Positions 1 to 6,861 of a stretch of 8,865 bases of DNA are shown piece by piece. The notes under the pieces are model-generated. The model was not told the DNA's origin, did no database searches, and saw only the letters and a program-made list of their open reading frames with translations. Every line of letters starts with the position of its first letter. Positions within the stretch are counted from its first letter, which is position 1. The position numbers were made by a program, and so were the translations under genes. Source of the DNA: an uncultured Ruminococcus sp. (lineage in GTDB: Bacteria; Bacillota; Clostridia; Oscillospirales; Ruminococcaceae); NCBI GenBank assembly GCA_937898375.1, contig CALEJX010000482.1, positions 1 to 8,865 on the forward strand, read 5' to 3'.

Positions 1-45
1 ACAACAAGCGGCAAGTTCATTCGTGATTGGTACAGAAACCACTGA
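1..45 (+). CDS. Possible C-terminal end of a plus-strand gene entering from the left edge
   Basis: Frame 1 on the plus strand is open from the edge and reads TTSGKFIRDWYRNH. It ends at TGA (43-45), followed immediately by TAA (46-48). A strong plus-strand terminator begins about five bases later, which is where a gene end would be expected. Only 14 residues are visible, so no family can be named. Frame 2 is also open here but runs straight through the terminator, so frame 1 is preferred. The assignment rests on the double stop and the terminator position alone. Confidence 0.3.
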   Translation, partial: TTSGKFIRDWYRNH

Positions 46-52
46 TAACACA

Positions 53-83
53 AAAGACCTCTCATGGTGGGAGGTCTTTTTTT
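53..83 (+). terminator. Rho-independent terminator, plus strand
   Basis: A nine-base perfect stem (AAAGACCTC at 53-61, GAGGTCTTT at 71-79) encloses a nine-base loop and runs into seven T residues at 77-83. It would end a plus-strand transcript from left of the window. On the minus strand the same hairpin is followed only by a short T run, so use from that side is less likely. Confidence 0.85.
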
Positions 84-86
84 GCG

Positions 87-146
87 CAAAAAACAACGAT
101 CAGCGGGCGACCAAAGGTCGCCCCTACACCAAATGATGTATCTACG
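87..146 (+). repeat. Interspersed palindromic repeat, copy 1
   Basis: The core is a perfect 8-base inverted repeat, GGGCGACC (105-112) and GGTCGCCC (116-123), with AAA between. Similarity to copy 3 (4984-5043) runs over 60 bases with about 52 identities, so the unit is longer than the palindrome. It starts with CAAAAAAC, has ACGATCAG before the palindrome and CCCTACA after it. It lies between two converging terminators. There is no coding potential. It resembles a miniature, non-autonomous or REP-like element. Confidence 0.75.
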
Positions 147-161
147 TCTTATGGACACTAT

Positions 162-197
162 AAAAACACAGCCGAGGGGCGTTTACCTCTCGGCTGT
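162..197 (-). terminator. Rho-independent terminator of cbiB
   Basis: ACAGCCGAG (168-176) pairs with CTCGGCTGT (189-197) over nine bases, with further inner G-C pairs. Read on the minus strand, the hairpin is followed by GTTTTTA. It begins 11 bases beyond the cbiB stop codon, so it should end that transcript. Confidence 0.85.
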
Positions 198-208
198 TGT
201 CAATTATA

Positions 209-1180
209 TCATATCAAGAAGAACAGTGCCGTTCTTATAACGGCGGTAAAAAGCATAGCATAGAACGATGTACCGAGCAAAAGCTGATTTGCCCAAAATA
301 TGTCGTTAGGCTCGCATGGCTTTAGATTTCTGCCTATAACAGGCTTTCTAACAAGCTGTCCGCCGTAATATTCGTCACTGCCAAGCTGTATACCCAATGC
401 GCCTGCGCACACCGACTGAGTTTGCGCTGAATTAGGGCTAGGGGACTTTCTTCTGTCCTTTTTGTATACCTGAGAAGCGTTATTGTTGTCAAGGTGCAGA
501 TAAGAAACGTTCATCCTCATAAGCAGTGCGGCTATCCTTGCAGGGATAAAGCTTAGAACGTCATCGAGCTTTGCAGGAAATTTGCCGAAGTTTATGTATG
601 TGTCTGTTTTATAGCCCACTGTGTTGTCGATAATATTCACTGTTCTGTAGAGTATTCCTCCCAGACCGCCGAATATCGCCGACCAGAATATAGGTGCTAC
701 CGCCCAATCTGTGGTGTTCTCTGCTACAGACTCAACTGCGCTTTTTATAACGGCGTCAATGTTCATATCGTCAGTGTCACGTAAGGTCACTTTTTTTACC
801 TTGCGCTGTGCCGAAGAAAGATTTCCTGCTCTTGCGGCACGCATTACTCCGCCAGCCGCAGTTTTAAGGGACTTTACAGAAAGCGCCGACCAGCACATTA
901 TGCCCTCAAGGAGAATACCAAGTGTGGCATTCAGCTTATAGCCCACGAAAAGAAGAAGCAGAGCCGCAGCGGCAACTATAAGAAGCACTATTACAGTCAT
1001 CATAAGACCTGCCATGCGCTGTGCTTCGGGAGTATTTTTATAGCTGTTTCTGAAAGACTTATCAAGCTTTGCCACAAGCTTTTTTATAAAATTCTGAGGA
1101 TAGACCACCACATCAGGGTCGCCAAGGAGCATATCCAGCGCAAAGCCAAGTGCAAGCGCCGCCAGCGAATTCATCAACAT
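209..1180 (-). CDS. cbiB: Adenosylcobinamide-phosphate synthase CbiB
   Basis: CbiB (CobD in the aerobic nomenclature) is an inner-membrane enzyme that attaches (R)-1-amino-2-propanol phosphate to adenosylcobyric acid late in cobalamin synthesis. The 323-residue product has the family hallmarks: LLGDP near residues 18-22, RDT at 134-136, ESVAENTTDW at 150-159, NTVGYKT at 186-192, AKLDDV at 203-208 and SPNS at 248-251. Hydrophobic spans lie near 4-20, 57-80, 85-101, 159-178, 206-222 and 298-321. The ATG at 1178-1180 is chosen because AAAGGA sits nine bases upstream; an in-frame ATG at 1247-1249 overlaps the promoter -35 and is rejected. Length is normal for the family. Some positions differ from the usual consensus: YPQNFIK where HPVxxIG is common, and SPNSAQTQS where PNAG is common. 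No other cobalamin gene is in the window. Confidence 0.93.
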   Translation of the reverse strand: MLMNSLAALALGFALDMLLGDPDVVVYPQNFIKKLVAKLDKSFRNSYKNTPEAQRMAGLMMTVIVLLIVAAAALLLLFVGYKLNATLGILLEGIMCWSALSVKSLKTAAGGVMRAARAGNLSSAQRKVKKVTLRDTDDMNIDAVIKSAVESVAENTTDWAVAPIFWSAIFGGLGGILYRTVNIIDNTVGYKTDTYINFGKFPAKLDDVLSFIPARIAALLMRMNVSYLHLDNNNASQVYKKDRRKSPSPNSAQTQSVCAGALGIQLGSDEYYGGQLVRKPVIGRNLKPCEPNDIFWANQLLLGTSFYAMLFTAVIRTALFFLI

Positions 1181-1220
1181 ATATACATATCCTTTCTTCA
1201 GGCAATAATTACTTATGATA

Positions 1221-1249
1221 ATTATATCACAACATTTTCTGATTTTCAA
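1221..1249 (-). promoter_or_regulatory. Sigma-A-type promoter of cbiB
   Basis: On the minus strand TTGAAA (1244-1249) is separated by 17 bases from a perfect TATAAT (1221-1226), which is preceded by an extended -10 TG (TGATATAAT). Transcription would start near 1214, giving a leader of about 34 bases before the ATG. That is too short for a cobalamin riboswitch. Confidence 0.75.
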
Positions 1250-1283
1250 TACCTTTGCGCTTTGATTTTAAGGGATATGGCAC

Positions 1284-1308
1284 AAAAAAAGGGCGGTCAG
1301 AGCCGCCC
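1284..1308 (-). terminator. Rho-independent terminator downstream of hisC
   Basis: GGGCGG (1291-1296) pairs with CCGCCC (1303-1308) around a six-base loop. On the minus strand the stem is followed by seven T residues (1284-1290). It is about 100 bases past the hisC stop, beyond repeat copy 2, and just upstream of the cbiB promoter. It should separate hisC and cbiB into two transcription units. Confidence 0.85.
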
Positions 1309-1330
1309 AAACAAAAGTCTTTCAAAAAAG

Positions 1331-1383
1331 TTAGAAACAGGCGGGCGAACACTGTTCGTCCCTACCCTAAATAGATATATCCA
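1331..1383 (+). repeat. Interspersed palindromic repeat, diverged copy 2
   Basis: GGGCGAAC (1343-1350) and GTTCGTCC (1354-1361) form the palindrome with one mismatch, which is a G-U type pair in RNA. The centre is ACT. The downstream flank CTACCCTAAATAGATATATC resembles that of copy 1. Relative to copy 1 the stem has changed on both sides (ACC/GGT to AAC/GTT), so the pairing is kept. It lies between the hisC stop and its terminator, in the same orientation as the other copies. Confidence 0.6.
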
Positions 1384-1404
1384 CAAACTTTTGTGATAAC
1401 TATA

Positions 1405-2466
1405 TTATTTGCATATTTCAGAAAGCTTTTCAAGCATAAGGTCCATTTCCTCATCGGTGCCGATAGTTATTCTCAGGAAGTTATCTATTCTTGGCTTGTT
1501 GAAGTATCTCACGAAGATACCATTTTCACGGAGGTATGTGAATATCTCCTTTGCGGAGAGCTTTTCATGCTGTGCAAAAAGGAAGTTTGTTTCGCTGTCA
1601 AGGACGTTGAAGCCCATTTCACGCATTTTTTCGGCTGTTTTATCTCTTGTGGTCTTGACCTTTTCAACTGTCGCCTTGAAATAATCCTCGTCAGAAAGGC
1701 TTGCAACGGCAGTTTCTATGGCTATCTGGTCGAGAGGATAAGAATTATATGAGTCCTTTACAGCCTGCATATAGCTAATAAGCTCGGCGCTTGCGAACGC
1801 CATGCCCACTCTCATGCCTGCAAGGGAACGTGACTTTGAGAAAGTCTGTGTTACAACGAGGTTATCATACTCTTTCACAAGCTCCACGCATGAATATCTG
1901 CCGAAATCTGCATAGGCTTCATCGATTATAACGATACTGTCCTGATTGCTCTCAATAAGCTCTCTTATGAACTTTTCGCCCACACCAAGGCTTGTTGGTG
2001 CATTAGGGTTTGGTATAACGACGCCGCCGTTAGGCTCTTTGAAGTCCTCAATATTTATAACAAAATTCTCGTCGACTTTCTTTGTTTTATATGGTATTTT
2101 CAGAAGCTCACACCACACAGGATAGAACGAGTATGTGATATCAGGATAAAGTATCGGCTTATCAGAGTTGAAAAACGCTCTGAAAGCTGTTGCAAGTACA
2201 TCGTCTGAGCCATTTCCGCAGAAAACATTCTCGCTTTTTAGTCCCACACGCTCTGCAAGCGCCGCTCTCAGTGCAGAAGCGTCAGCGCTAGGGTATTTTC
2301 TAAGCTCTGCGATAGTTTTCCCCTCCAATATCGCCTTTACCTTTGGTGACGGCGGATAAGGGTTTTCATTTGCATTGAGCTTTATTATCTTATCGTTTTT
2401 AGGCTGTTCCCCTGCAACGTATGGCTCTATATTTATAAGGTTTTTTCTCCAAAGCTTCTCACTCAT
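1405..2466 (-). CDS. hisC: Histidinol-phosphate aminotransferase
   Basis: HisC is a fold-type I PLP enzyme of the cytoplasm that converts imidazole acetol phosphate plus glutamate to histidinol phosphate. Length (353 residues) is typical. Family signatures in order: LNANENPYPPSPKV at 30-43, YPSADASALR at 58-67, CGNGSDDVL at 83-91, PNPNAPT at 152-158 (N155 contacts PLP), DEAYADF at 182-188 (D182 and Y185 contact PLP), TFSKSRSLAGMRVG at 208-221 with the Schiff-base lysine K211, and LRITIG at 331-336 with the substrate-binding arginine. The ATG at 2464-2466 is preceded by AAAGGG ten bases upstream. It has its own promoter and terminator and is not in a visible his operon. The neighbouring cbiB raises the question of CobD, a related L-threonine-phosphate decarboxylase, but the N-terminal LNANENPY and SKSRSLAGMRVG signatures are those of HisC. 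Confidence 0.92.
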   Translation of the reverse strand: MSEKLWRKNLINIEPYVAGEQPKNDKIIKLNANENPYPPSPKVKAILEGKTIAELRKYPSADASALRAALAERVGLKSENVFCGNGSDDVLATAFRAFFNSDKPILYPDITYSFYPVWCELLKIPYKTKKVDENFVINIEDFKEPNGGVVIPNPNAPTSLGVGEKFIRELIESNQDSIVIIDEAYADFGRYSCVELVKEYDNLVVTQTFSKSRSLAGMRVGMAFASAELISYMQAVKDSYNSYPLDQIAIETAVASLSDEDYFKATVEKVKTTRDKTAEKMREMGFNVLDSETNFLFAQHEKLSAKEIFTYLRENGIFVRYFNKPRIDNFLRITIGTDEEMDLMLEKLSEICK

Positions 2467-2517
2467 TTTACATTATCCCTTTCTATATTTTATCATAGTA
2501 AAGCATTAATATAAAAT

Positions 2518-2546
2518 ATTATAGCACATACAAAAGCCAATGTCAA
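2518..2546 (-). promoter_or_regulatory. Consensus sigma-A promoter of hisC
   Basis: On the minus strand a perfect TTGACA (2541-2546), a 17-base spacer and a perfect TATAAT (2518-2523) with extended -10 TGC. A start near 2511 would give a leader of about 45 bases. The promoter lies between the terminator of the upstream sigma gene and hisC. Confidence 0.88.
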
Positions 2547-2556
2547 ATCATGACCG

Positions 2557-2580
2557 AAAAAACTCCCCCTTTCGGGAGAG
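2557..2580 (-). terminator. Rho-independent terminator after the broken sigma gene
   Basis: On the minus strand CTCTCCC (2580-2574) pairs with GGGGGAG (2569-2563) around a GAAA tetraloop, followed by six T residues. It starts eight bases after the TAA at 2589-2591. This position indicates that the original gene ended at 2589, not at the internal TAG. Confidence 0.9.
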
Positions 2581-2588
2581 CTTTTCTC

Positions 2589-3404
2589 TTAGATATTATC
2601 AAATTTAGCCGTAATGCTTTGCAGTTTTCCGTCGCAGTAATATGCTGTTATTTTAAGCGAGCCGCCGTCGCATGGTGTATTCCAATAGAGATATTGGTCT
2701 GCTGTGCCTCCTGAATGTTTCAGGTCGCTTACCTCTGGTGTGCCAAGTATGGAAACTATCTCCTCTACAGTAGAATTTTTTGTTATGCCGAAAATAGAGC
2801 TATTATTTTCAGTTGAGAAATACATTGCCACCTCTCTGATAGGGCTTCCCTCTGCCAGCCAACATCTGAAATCAAGTATATATCCGATACTTGAAGCTGT
2901 TAAGCCATAGTCAAGGGAGTCTTTGTAATCAGAGTCGGAATCTCTGCCCATTTTCTCTCTGATAGTTGTGATATTGTCTGCCGCTGTGATAGTGGCTTCT
3001 GTTCCGTCATAGTTTACTGTTACTTCCGTCGGCGTAACTGCGTCTGATTTAAGGTCAAGGGTCTTTAAGTCCTCATAAACAGGGGCTTTGTTATCTGCCG
3101 CACTTTCGCCGGACTTTGCAATGCCTGTATAGTCTGATGTGAATATTGCAGTGCCGTCCTTTTCATGTATTTCTTCCTGCGGATAATTTTTGCTATAGTA
3201 TATAAAGTCGCTCATATTGAAATAGGAAAGATCTGTGGTCTCGTCTACCTCCATATACACTTCTGTAACAGGCAACGAAATGGTATAATCCTCGTTTTCC
3301 CAATACATTGTGTAACCTTTGTATCCGTCCAAGCTTTCATAATCACTGTTATAGTAAATACTTGTAGGACAGCCCATTTTCTCTATTACCTTGCCGATAT
3401 CGTC
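2589..3404 (-). pseudogene. C-terminal external domain of the second sigma factor, cut off by an in-frame TAG
   Basis: This frame continues the sigma gene upstream without any shift: after the TAG at 3405-3407 it reads DDIGKVIEKMGCPTSIYY and runs 271 codons to TAA at 2589-2591. Without the TAG the full protein would be about 714 residues. A terminator follows directly, so this was the original gene end. The fragment has no signal peptide or membrane span, so it makes sense only as the external part of the upstream protein. Two stretches look alike: DDIGKVIEKMGCPT (444-457, full-length numbering) and TVEEIVSILGTPE (655-667). Each is followed by a tyrosine/tryptophan-rich strand region (YTMYW and YLYW), suggesting a duplicated BamE/SmpA-like small domain; that resemblance is by eye. 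An ATG at 3375-3377 could start a separate 262-residue product, but only a weak AAGG precedes it. Confidence 0.7.
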
Positions 3405-4733
3405 CTAGTTGCTGAAGTTTTGATAGTTCTCAGTTTCCCAATCTGATGTATCGATAACGTATCCCAAAGGTATGCTAAGCGACCATTGTTCAGTTTCAAG
3501 AATTTCGCCATAGGAAGCGTCACGCTCGAACGGATTGTCGCTGTTAAGCTCAAGATCTATGTCATTCTCATTACCGACTGTAATATCAAGCTTCAAGTCA
3601 TAATTTTCGCTGAGCATATTACTAAGGCTGTAAATATCCTTTGTTTTGCATATCTCATCACTGTAGTACAAAACACTGCCGTTTCCGCCGCTTATCTGAC
3701 TAAGGTCGATAGGCAATGTCATCTCGTTGCCGAATATGTTAGGGTCAAGAGAAGCTGACGGCGTGCCGCCCTGAAAGCTGTCTATCCAATATAAGTCGCT
3801 GTCTTTGTCATTGTTATCATTAGCAGTATCAGACACGGCTTCATCACCCTTTGAAGCTGTGCTGTCATTTTGTGAAGAAGCTACAACAATATCGTTATTA
3901 TCATCGTCATCACTATTATTTGAACTAAGCACTACCGCCGCTGTGATACCTCCGCCCACAACTGCCACGGCGCAAACGCCTGCTATCACCTTTGCTTTTA
4001 CTGTTGAAAACATTCCTTTTCCTCCCAATATAGTTTTTGTTGATGTTACGCTATCGGGAACTGTATTAGCGGCTGAGCCTGTGAAAACGGTAAGTTTCGG
4101 AAGAATGGTGTTTGAAGCCTCTTTATTAAGAAGCTTTGAAAGAATAAATACAGGCACGGCAGCATGAAGTCTGTCGTTGTTGTTTTCCTCGTATATAAGC
4201 ACCGCCTCCTTGATCTTTTTTCTTGCGGCACTAAGGCGGGAAGTTACTGTGCCCGTGGTGCAGTTCATTACCTCTGCTATCTCAGGCACTGTGAGCATAT
4301 CAAAATAATACAGTATCACCGAACGCCTTTGCTCCTCTGTGAGAACAGTGTCGATAATATCCATTATTATCCTTCTTTTAGCGTCATTGCTCACATATTC
4401 CTCTGGGATAAGCCCCTCGTCAGGGATATCCTCTATTATCTCCTCTGAGTTGTCCTCGGGGGCGGCATTGTTTCTAAAGTGCATTTTGCAGAGATTTATG
4501 CCTATCCTGTTTACCCATGCAGGAAAATTCTCAGGCTGTGCAATAGTGCCCAGCTTTTGAAGGGCTGTAAGATAAGTTTCCTGAGTGATATCCTCTGCAA
4601 GCTGTGGGTCGCCAAGAAGCTTCAGACAGCTAAAATACACTGTTCTGCCCGTTTCTTCATAAAGTGCACCAAACGCCGCCTTATTTCCCTGTGCCGCCTG
4701 CAATACAAGCTTTTTGATATCTTCTTTTTCCAT
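3405..4733 (-). CDS. Membrane-anchored ECF-like sigma-70 family factor (second paralogue), truncated by an amber codon
   Basis: The cytoplasmic half is a sigma factor that would direct RNA polymerase to specific promoters. Region 2 lies near residues 18-90 (LYEETGR, QLAEDITQETY, FPAWVNRIGIN) and region 4 near 124-176, with the helix-turn-helix VPEIAEVMNCTTGTVTSRL. A linker leads to GGKGMFSTVKAK, one membrane span near 248-269, a D/N-rich stalk and the start of an external domain. Translation stops at TAG (3405-3407) after 442 residues, while the frame continues another 271 codons. The ATG at 4731-4733 is chosen because it aligns with the paralogue (MEKEDIKKLVLQA) and has AGG eight bases upstream; an ATG at 4797-4799 lies in the conserved promoter element and has no ribosome binding site. 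The truncated product keeps both sigma regions, the membrane span and about 170 external residues, so it may be partly active. No separate anti-sigma gene is adjacent. Confidence 0.8.
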   Translation of the reverse strand: MEKEDIKKLVLQAAQGNKAAFGALYEETGRTVYFSCLKLLGDPQLAEDITQETYLTALQKLGTIAQPENFPAWVNRIGINLCKMHFRNNAAPEDNSEEIIEDIPDEGLIPEEYVSNDAKRRIIMDIIDTVLTEEQRRSVILYYFDMLTVPEIAEVMNCTTGTVTSRLSAARKKIKEAVLIYEENNNDRLHAAVPVFILSKLLNKEASNTILPKLTVFTGSAANTVPDSVTSTKTILGGKGMFSTVKAKVIAGVCAVAVVGGGITAAVVLSSNNSDDDDNNDIVVASSQNDSTASKGDEAVSDTANDNNDKDSDLYWIDSFQGGTPSASLDPNIFGNEMTLPIDLSQISGGNGSVLYYSDEICKTKDIYSLSNMLSENYDLKLDITVGNENDIDLELNSDNPFERDASYGEILETEQWSLSIPLGYVIDTSDWETENYQNFSN

Positions 4734-4771
4734 GTTTTTGACCTGCTCTTTCTTTCCGAATTGCCGTTTTC

Positions 4772-4823
4772 TCGTCCGCTGTTTTATCAGTCCCGACATT
4801 AGTTAGATGCAAAACGCAGACGA
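4772..4823 (-). promoter_or_regulatory. Leader hairpin of the second sigma gene
   Basis: On the minus strand TCGTCTGCGTTTT (4823-4811) pairs with AAAACAGCGGACGA (4785-4772) with one bulged A and one G-U pair, enclosing 25 bases that contain the conserved CATCTAA block. The equivalent position before the first sigma gene has a hairpin with a quite different stem sequence. If the sigma-A promoter at 4901-4929 is used, the whole hairpin lies in the leader RNA. It could equally be a DNA operator. Confidence 0.5.
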
Positions 4824-4837
4824 TTTGTTGAGCAAAT
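4790..4837 (-). promoter_or_regulatory. Conserved upstream element of the sigma genes, copy 2 (candidate autoregulated promoter)
   Basis: On the minus strand the box ATTTGCTCAA (4837-4828) is followed after 18 bases by CATCTAA (4809-4803) and then TAATGTCGGGAC. The copy before the other sigma gene has the same box, the same 18-base spacing, and 17 of 20 bases identical in the block at 4790-4809. Two conserved boxes at promoter-like spacing, the second resembling the CGTCTA-type -10 of ECF sigma factors, suggest a promoter read by these sigma factors themselves. That is inference. A start here would give a leader of about 60 bases. Confidence 0.55.
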
Positions 4838-4900
4838 TCAAATCTTTCATATATAATTTACTTATCATTAATATTTTATCACTATAATATTGCAGAAATA

Positions 4901-4929
4901 ATTATATCACATAGCAAAATGCCTGTCAA
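4901..4929 (-). promoter_or_regulatory. Consensus sigma-A promoter upstream of the second sigma gene
   Basis: On the minus strand a perfect TTGACA (4924-4929), a 17-base spacer and a perfect TATAAT (4901-4906) preceded by an extended -10 TGA. Transcription starting near 4894 would produce a leader of about 160 bases that includes the conserved element and hairpin. This gives the broken paralogue a housekeeping promoter even if the proximal element is an ECF promoter. Confidence 0.82.
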
Positions 4930-4937
4930 CGAGCATA

Positions 4938-4976
4938 AAAATATCCCCCACAGATGTGCAACTTGAGGGATATTTT
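4938..4976. terminator. Probable terminator after the first sigma gene (possibly bidirectional)
   Basis: AAAATATCCC (4938-4947) and GGGATATTTT (4967-4976) form a ten-base stem around a 19-base loop. Read on the minus strand it ends in a run of T residues, and it lies between the first sigma gene's stop and the promoter of the second. The A/T-rich lower stem makes it similar in both directions. The 320-base gap between the two sigma genes (4734-5053) is filled by this hairpin, the repeat at 4984-5043, and the promoter elements. Confidence 0.65.
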
Positions 4977-4983
4977 ATTATGT

Positions 4984-5043
4984 CAAAAAACTACGATCAG
5001 CGGGCGACCTAAGGTCGCCCCTACATAAAATGGCGTATTTATG
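4984..5043 (+). repeat. Interspersed palindromic repeat, copy 3
   Basis: Perfect palindrome GGGCGACC (5002-5009), TAA, GGTCGCCC (5013-5020), within a 60-base unit about 87% identical to copy 1 by direct comparison. It lies between the stop of the first sigma gene and its probable terminator, so it would be part of that gene's 3' untranslated RNA. Confidence 0.75.
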
Positions 5044-5053
5044 CGTTTTTTTA

Positions 5054-6817
5054 TCAGAACATACCTGCAAGATACATTCTGCTCTCATAAAGCTTCTTTG
5101 AGTTTGTATCGAAAGCGAAATGATATCTGTAGAGAGGTGTAAGTCCTGCGGCATTTTTCTCGCCTGTAACGTATGCAACGAAAACATCAGGATCAGTGTC
5201 GCTGTTCACACGATATGTTCCGCTCATTGACATATCACCCTGTGAGTAAACATAGTAAAGATAGTTGCCTGAGATACTGTTTTCGCCCTTTGCGATGCCC
5301 TGAGAAGCAAGCATATCCTGCACTGACTGTGCTGAATAATCGTCTATGTTGTCATATATCTCATCAAGCTTCTTTGTGCTTGTGACATCATAGCAAAGTC
5401 TTGTCGGCATACCGGTCGGTATCCAAGCAGGGGTGTAGATATCGTTTGACATAGGCGTTTCTTCCGCCCATACCACATAGCTGTCTGCCAAAGATACCTG
5501 TCCGTTAGGATTTGTAAGATTTGCAACATATACCGTTATCGCATCTCCCTGCGGCTCGACATTTGGGATAAGTGTCATGTAATAACTATCCCACCATTCG
5601 CCGCCGAAATAGTTGTCAGCACCTACACGATAGTTGAGCATTTCGTCCTTTTTGTCCTCATAGTGACCTCCGTCACAGTATACAAAGCTGTACTCGTCAG
5701 AATATTTCTCATAGAAATCAGAAGTCTTTACATATCCGCCCACATGCATTATATCGCCGTTGAGCTGAACAAGACCAGACGAAAGGTCAGCGTTTTTTAT
5801 CTCGTCAGACACAGTGTAAACCGCCATTTCAAGCTCGCCGTCTGAATTTACTCCGCTTGCAGGCTCGTCTGTCGGATAGTCCTTATTGTCTGCGTCCTCA
5901 TCAAGGGCGTTGAGCTTATCCTCTACCTCCTGCTCGTTTACGTCCCCCTGTGCGTCTGTCTGAACTGCTGTGATTGGCTTATCAGTGTCTACATTTTTAT
6001 CTCTGTTTGCAAGCACCACCGCTGTGATACCTCCGCCAACTACTGCCAATGCAACTACTCCTGTTATTACCTTTGTTCTTACTGTTGAAAACATACCTTT
6101 TCCTCCCGATTTACTCAATGTTGAATTTTTATCGGGAACAACCTCCGTGGCTGACGCCTTGCTGAAAACGGATAATTCAGGCAGCTTCAAATGCTGACAT
6201 TCCTGCATAAATATCTTTGACAGAACAGGTATAGGCATAACAGCATGAAGCCTGTCGTTGTTTTTCTTTTCGTAAATAAGCACCGCCTCCCGTATCTTCT
6301 TCCTTGCAGCGCTAAGACGGGAAGTGACAGTGCCAACAGAACATTCCATTATCTCTGCTATCTCAGCCACGCTCATCATATCAAAATAGTAAAGAATTAT
6401 GGTCTGACGCTGTTCGTCAGTGAGAGCGGTGTCGATAATGTTCATTATTATCCTGCGTTTTTCTTCGCTGTCGGCATAATCGTCAGGGATAAGCTCGCTG
6501 TCGGGCGTATCGTCGATTATTCTTTCCGACTCCTCCTCCGCAGTGCGGGGATTTTTTCTGAAATACATTTTGCAGTTGTTTATCGCAATGCGGTTCACCC
6601 ATGCTGAGAAATTCTCAGGCTCTTTAATGGTGTCAAGCTTTTCAAGAGCTTTCATAAAAGTGTCCTGAGTTATATCCTCCGCCTGCTGGGCATTTCCAAG
6701 AAGCTTTAGGCAGTTGAAATATACCGACCGGCCTGTTTCCTCGTAAAGCTCGCCGAAAGCCGCTCTGTCACCCTGTCCTGCCTGCAAAACAAGACTTCTT
6801 ATCTTTTCCTTTTCCAT
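5054..6817 (-). CDS. Membrane-anchored ECF-like sigma-70 family factor with external domain (first paralogue, intact)
   Basis: The product is 587 residues, far longer than a plain ECF sigma factor (about 160-200). Region 2 lies near 18-90 (FGELYEETGR, QAEDITQDTF, FSAWVNRIAIN) and region 4 near 125-177, with helix-turn-helix VAEIAEIMECSVGTVTSRL. After a linker comes SGGKGMFSTVRTK, one membrane span near 249-270 with a GGG motif, an acidic stalk, and about 300 external residues rich in Tyr, Trp, Asp and Gly. The external part matches no family I recognise and shows no evident similarity to that of the downstream paralogue. The layout suggests an external signal controlling the tethered sigma half, perhaps by release. 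The ATG at 6815-6817 aligns with the paralogue start; upstream of it there is only a weak GGTAG. A TTG at 6854-6856 would add 13 residues not shared with the paralogue. The gene ends with TGA then TAA. Confidence 0.87.
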   Translation of the reverse strand: MEKEKIRSLVLQAGQGDRAAFGELYEETGRSVYFNCLKLLGNAQQAEDITQDTFMKALEKLDTIKEPENFSAWVNRIAINNCKMYFRKNPRTAEEESERIIDDTPDSELIPDDYADSEEKRRIIMNIIDTALTDEQRQTIILYYFDMMSVAEIAEIMECSVGTVTSRLSAARKKIREAVLIYEKKNNDRLHAVMPIPVLSKIFMQECQHLKLPELSVFSKASATEVVPDKNSTLSKSGGKGMFSTVRTKVITGVVALAVVGGGITAVVLANRDKNVDTDKPITAVQTDAQGDVNEQEVEDKLNALDEDADNKDYPTDEPASGVNSDGELEMAVYTVSDEIKNADLSSGLVQLNGDIMHVGGYVKTSDFYEKYSDEYSFVYCDGGHYEDKKDEMLNYRVGADNYFGGEWWDSYYMTLIPNVEPQGDAITVYVANLTNPNGQVSLADSYVVWAEETPMSNDIYTPAWIPTGMPTRLCYDVTSTKKLDEIYDNIDDYSAQSVQDMLASQGIAKGENSISGNYLYYVYSQGDMSMSGTYRVNSDTDPDVFVAYVTGEKNAAGLTPLYRYHFAFDTNSKKLYESRMYLAGMF

Positions 6818-6861
6818 GATTTTTTCTACCAAGCTTTCTTTTTGATCATCGTACAAAAATA

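Noticed and set aside
27..263. Plus-strand reading frame across the left intergenic region
   Set aside because: It runs through a strong terminator, the palindromic repeat and the cbiB terminator, has no ribosome binding site, and its composition follows those elements.
1181..1283. Cobalamin riboswitch upstream of cbiB
   Set aside because: The promoter is only about 34 bases from the start codon and no B12-box-like sequence is seen, so there is no room for one.
1405..2466. CobD-type L-threonine-phosphate decarboxylase instead of HisC, suggested by the neighbouring cbiB
   Set aside because: The LNANENPY, GNGSDDVL and TFSKSRSLAGMRVG motifs are those of HisC, and the gene is separated from cbiB by a terminator and a new promoter.
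3378..3407. Frameshift as the cause of the split in the second sigma gene
   Set aside because: The codons on both sides are in the same frame with sensible sequence, so a single nonsense codon is the only change needed.
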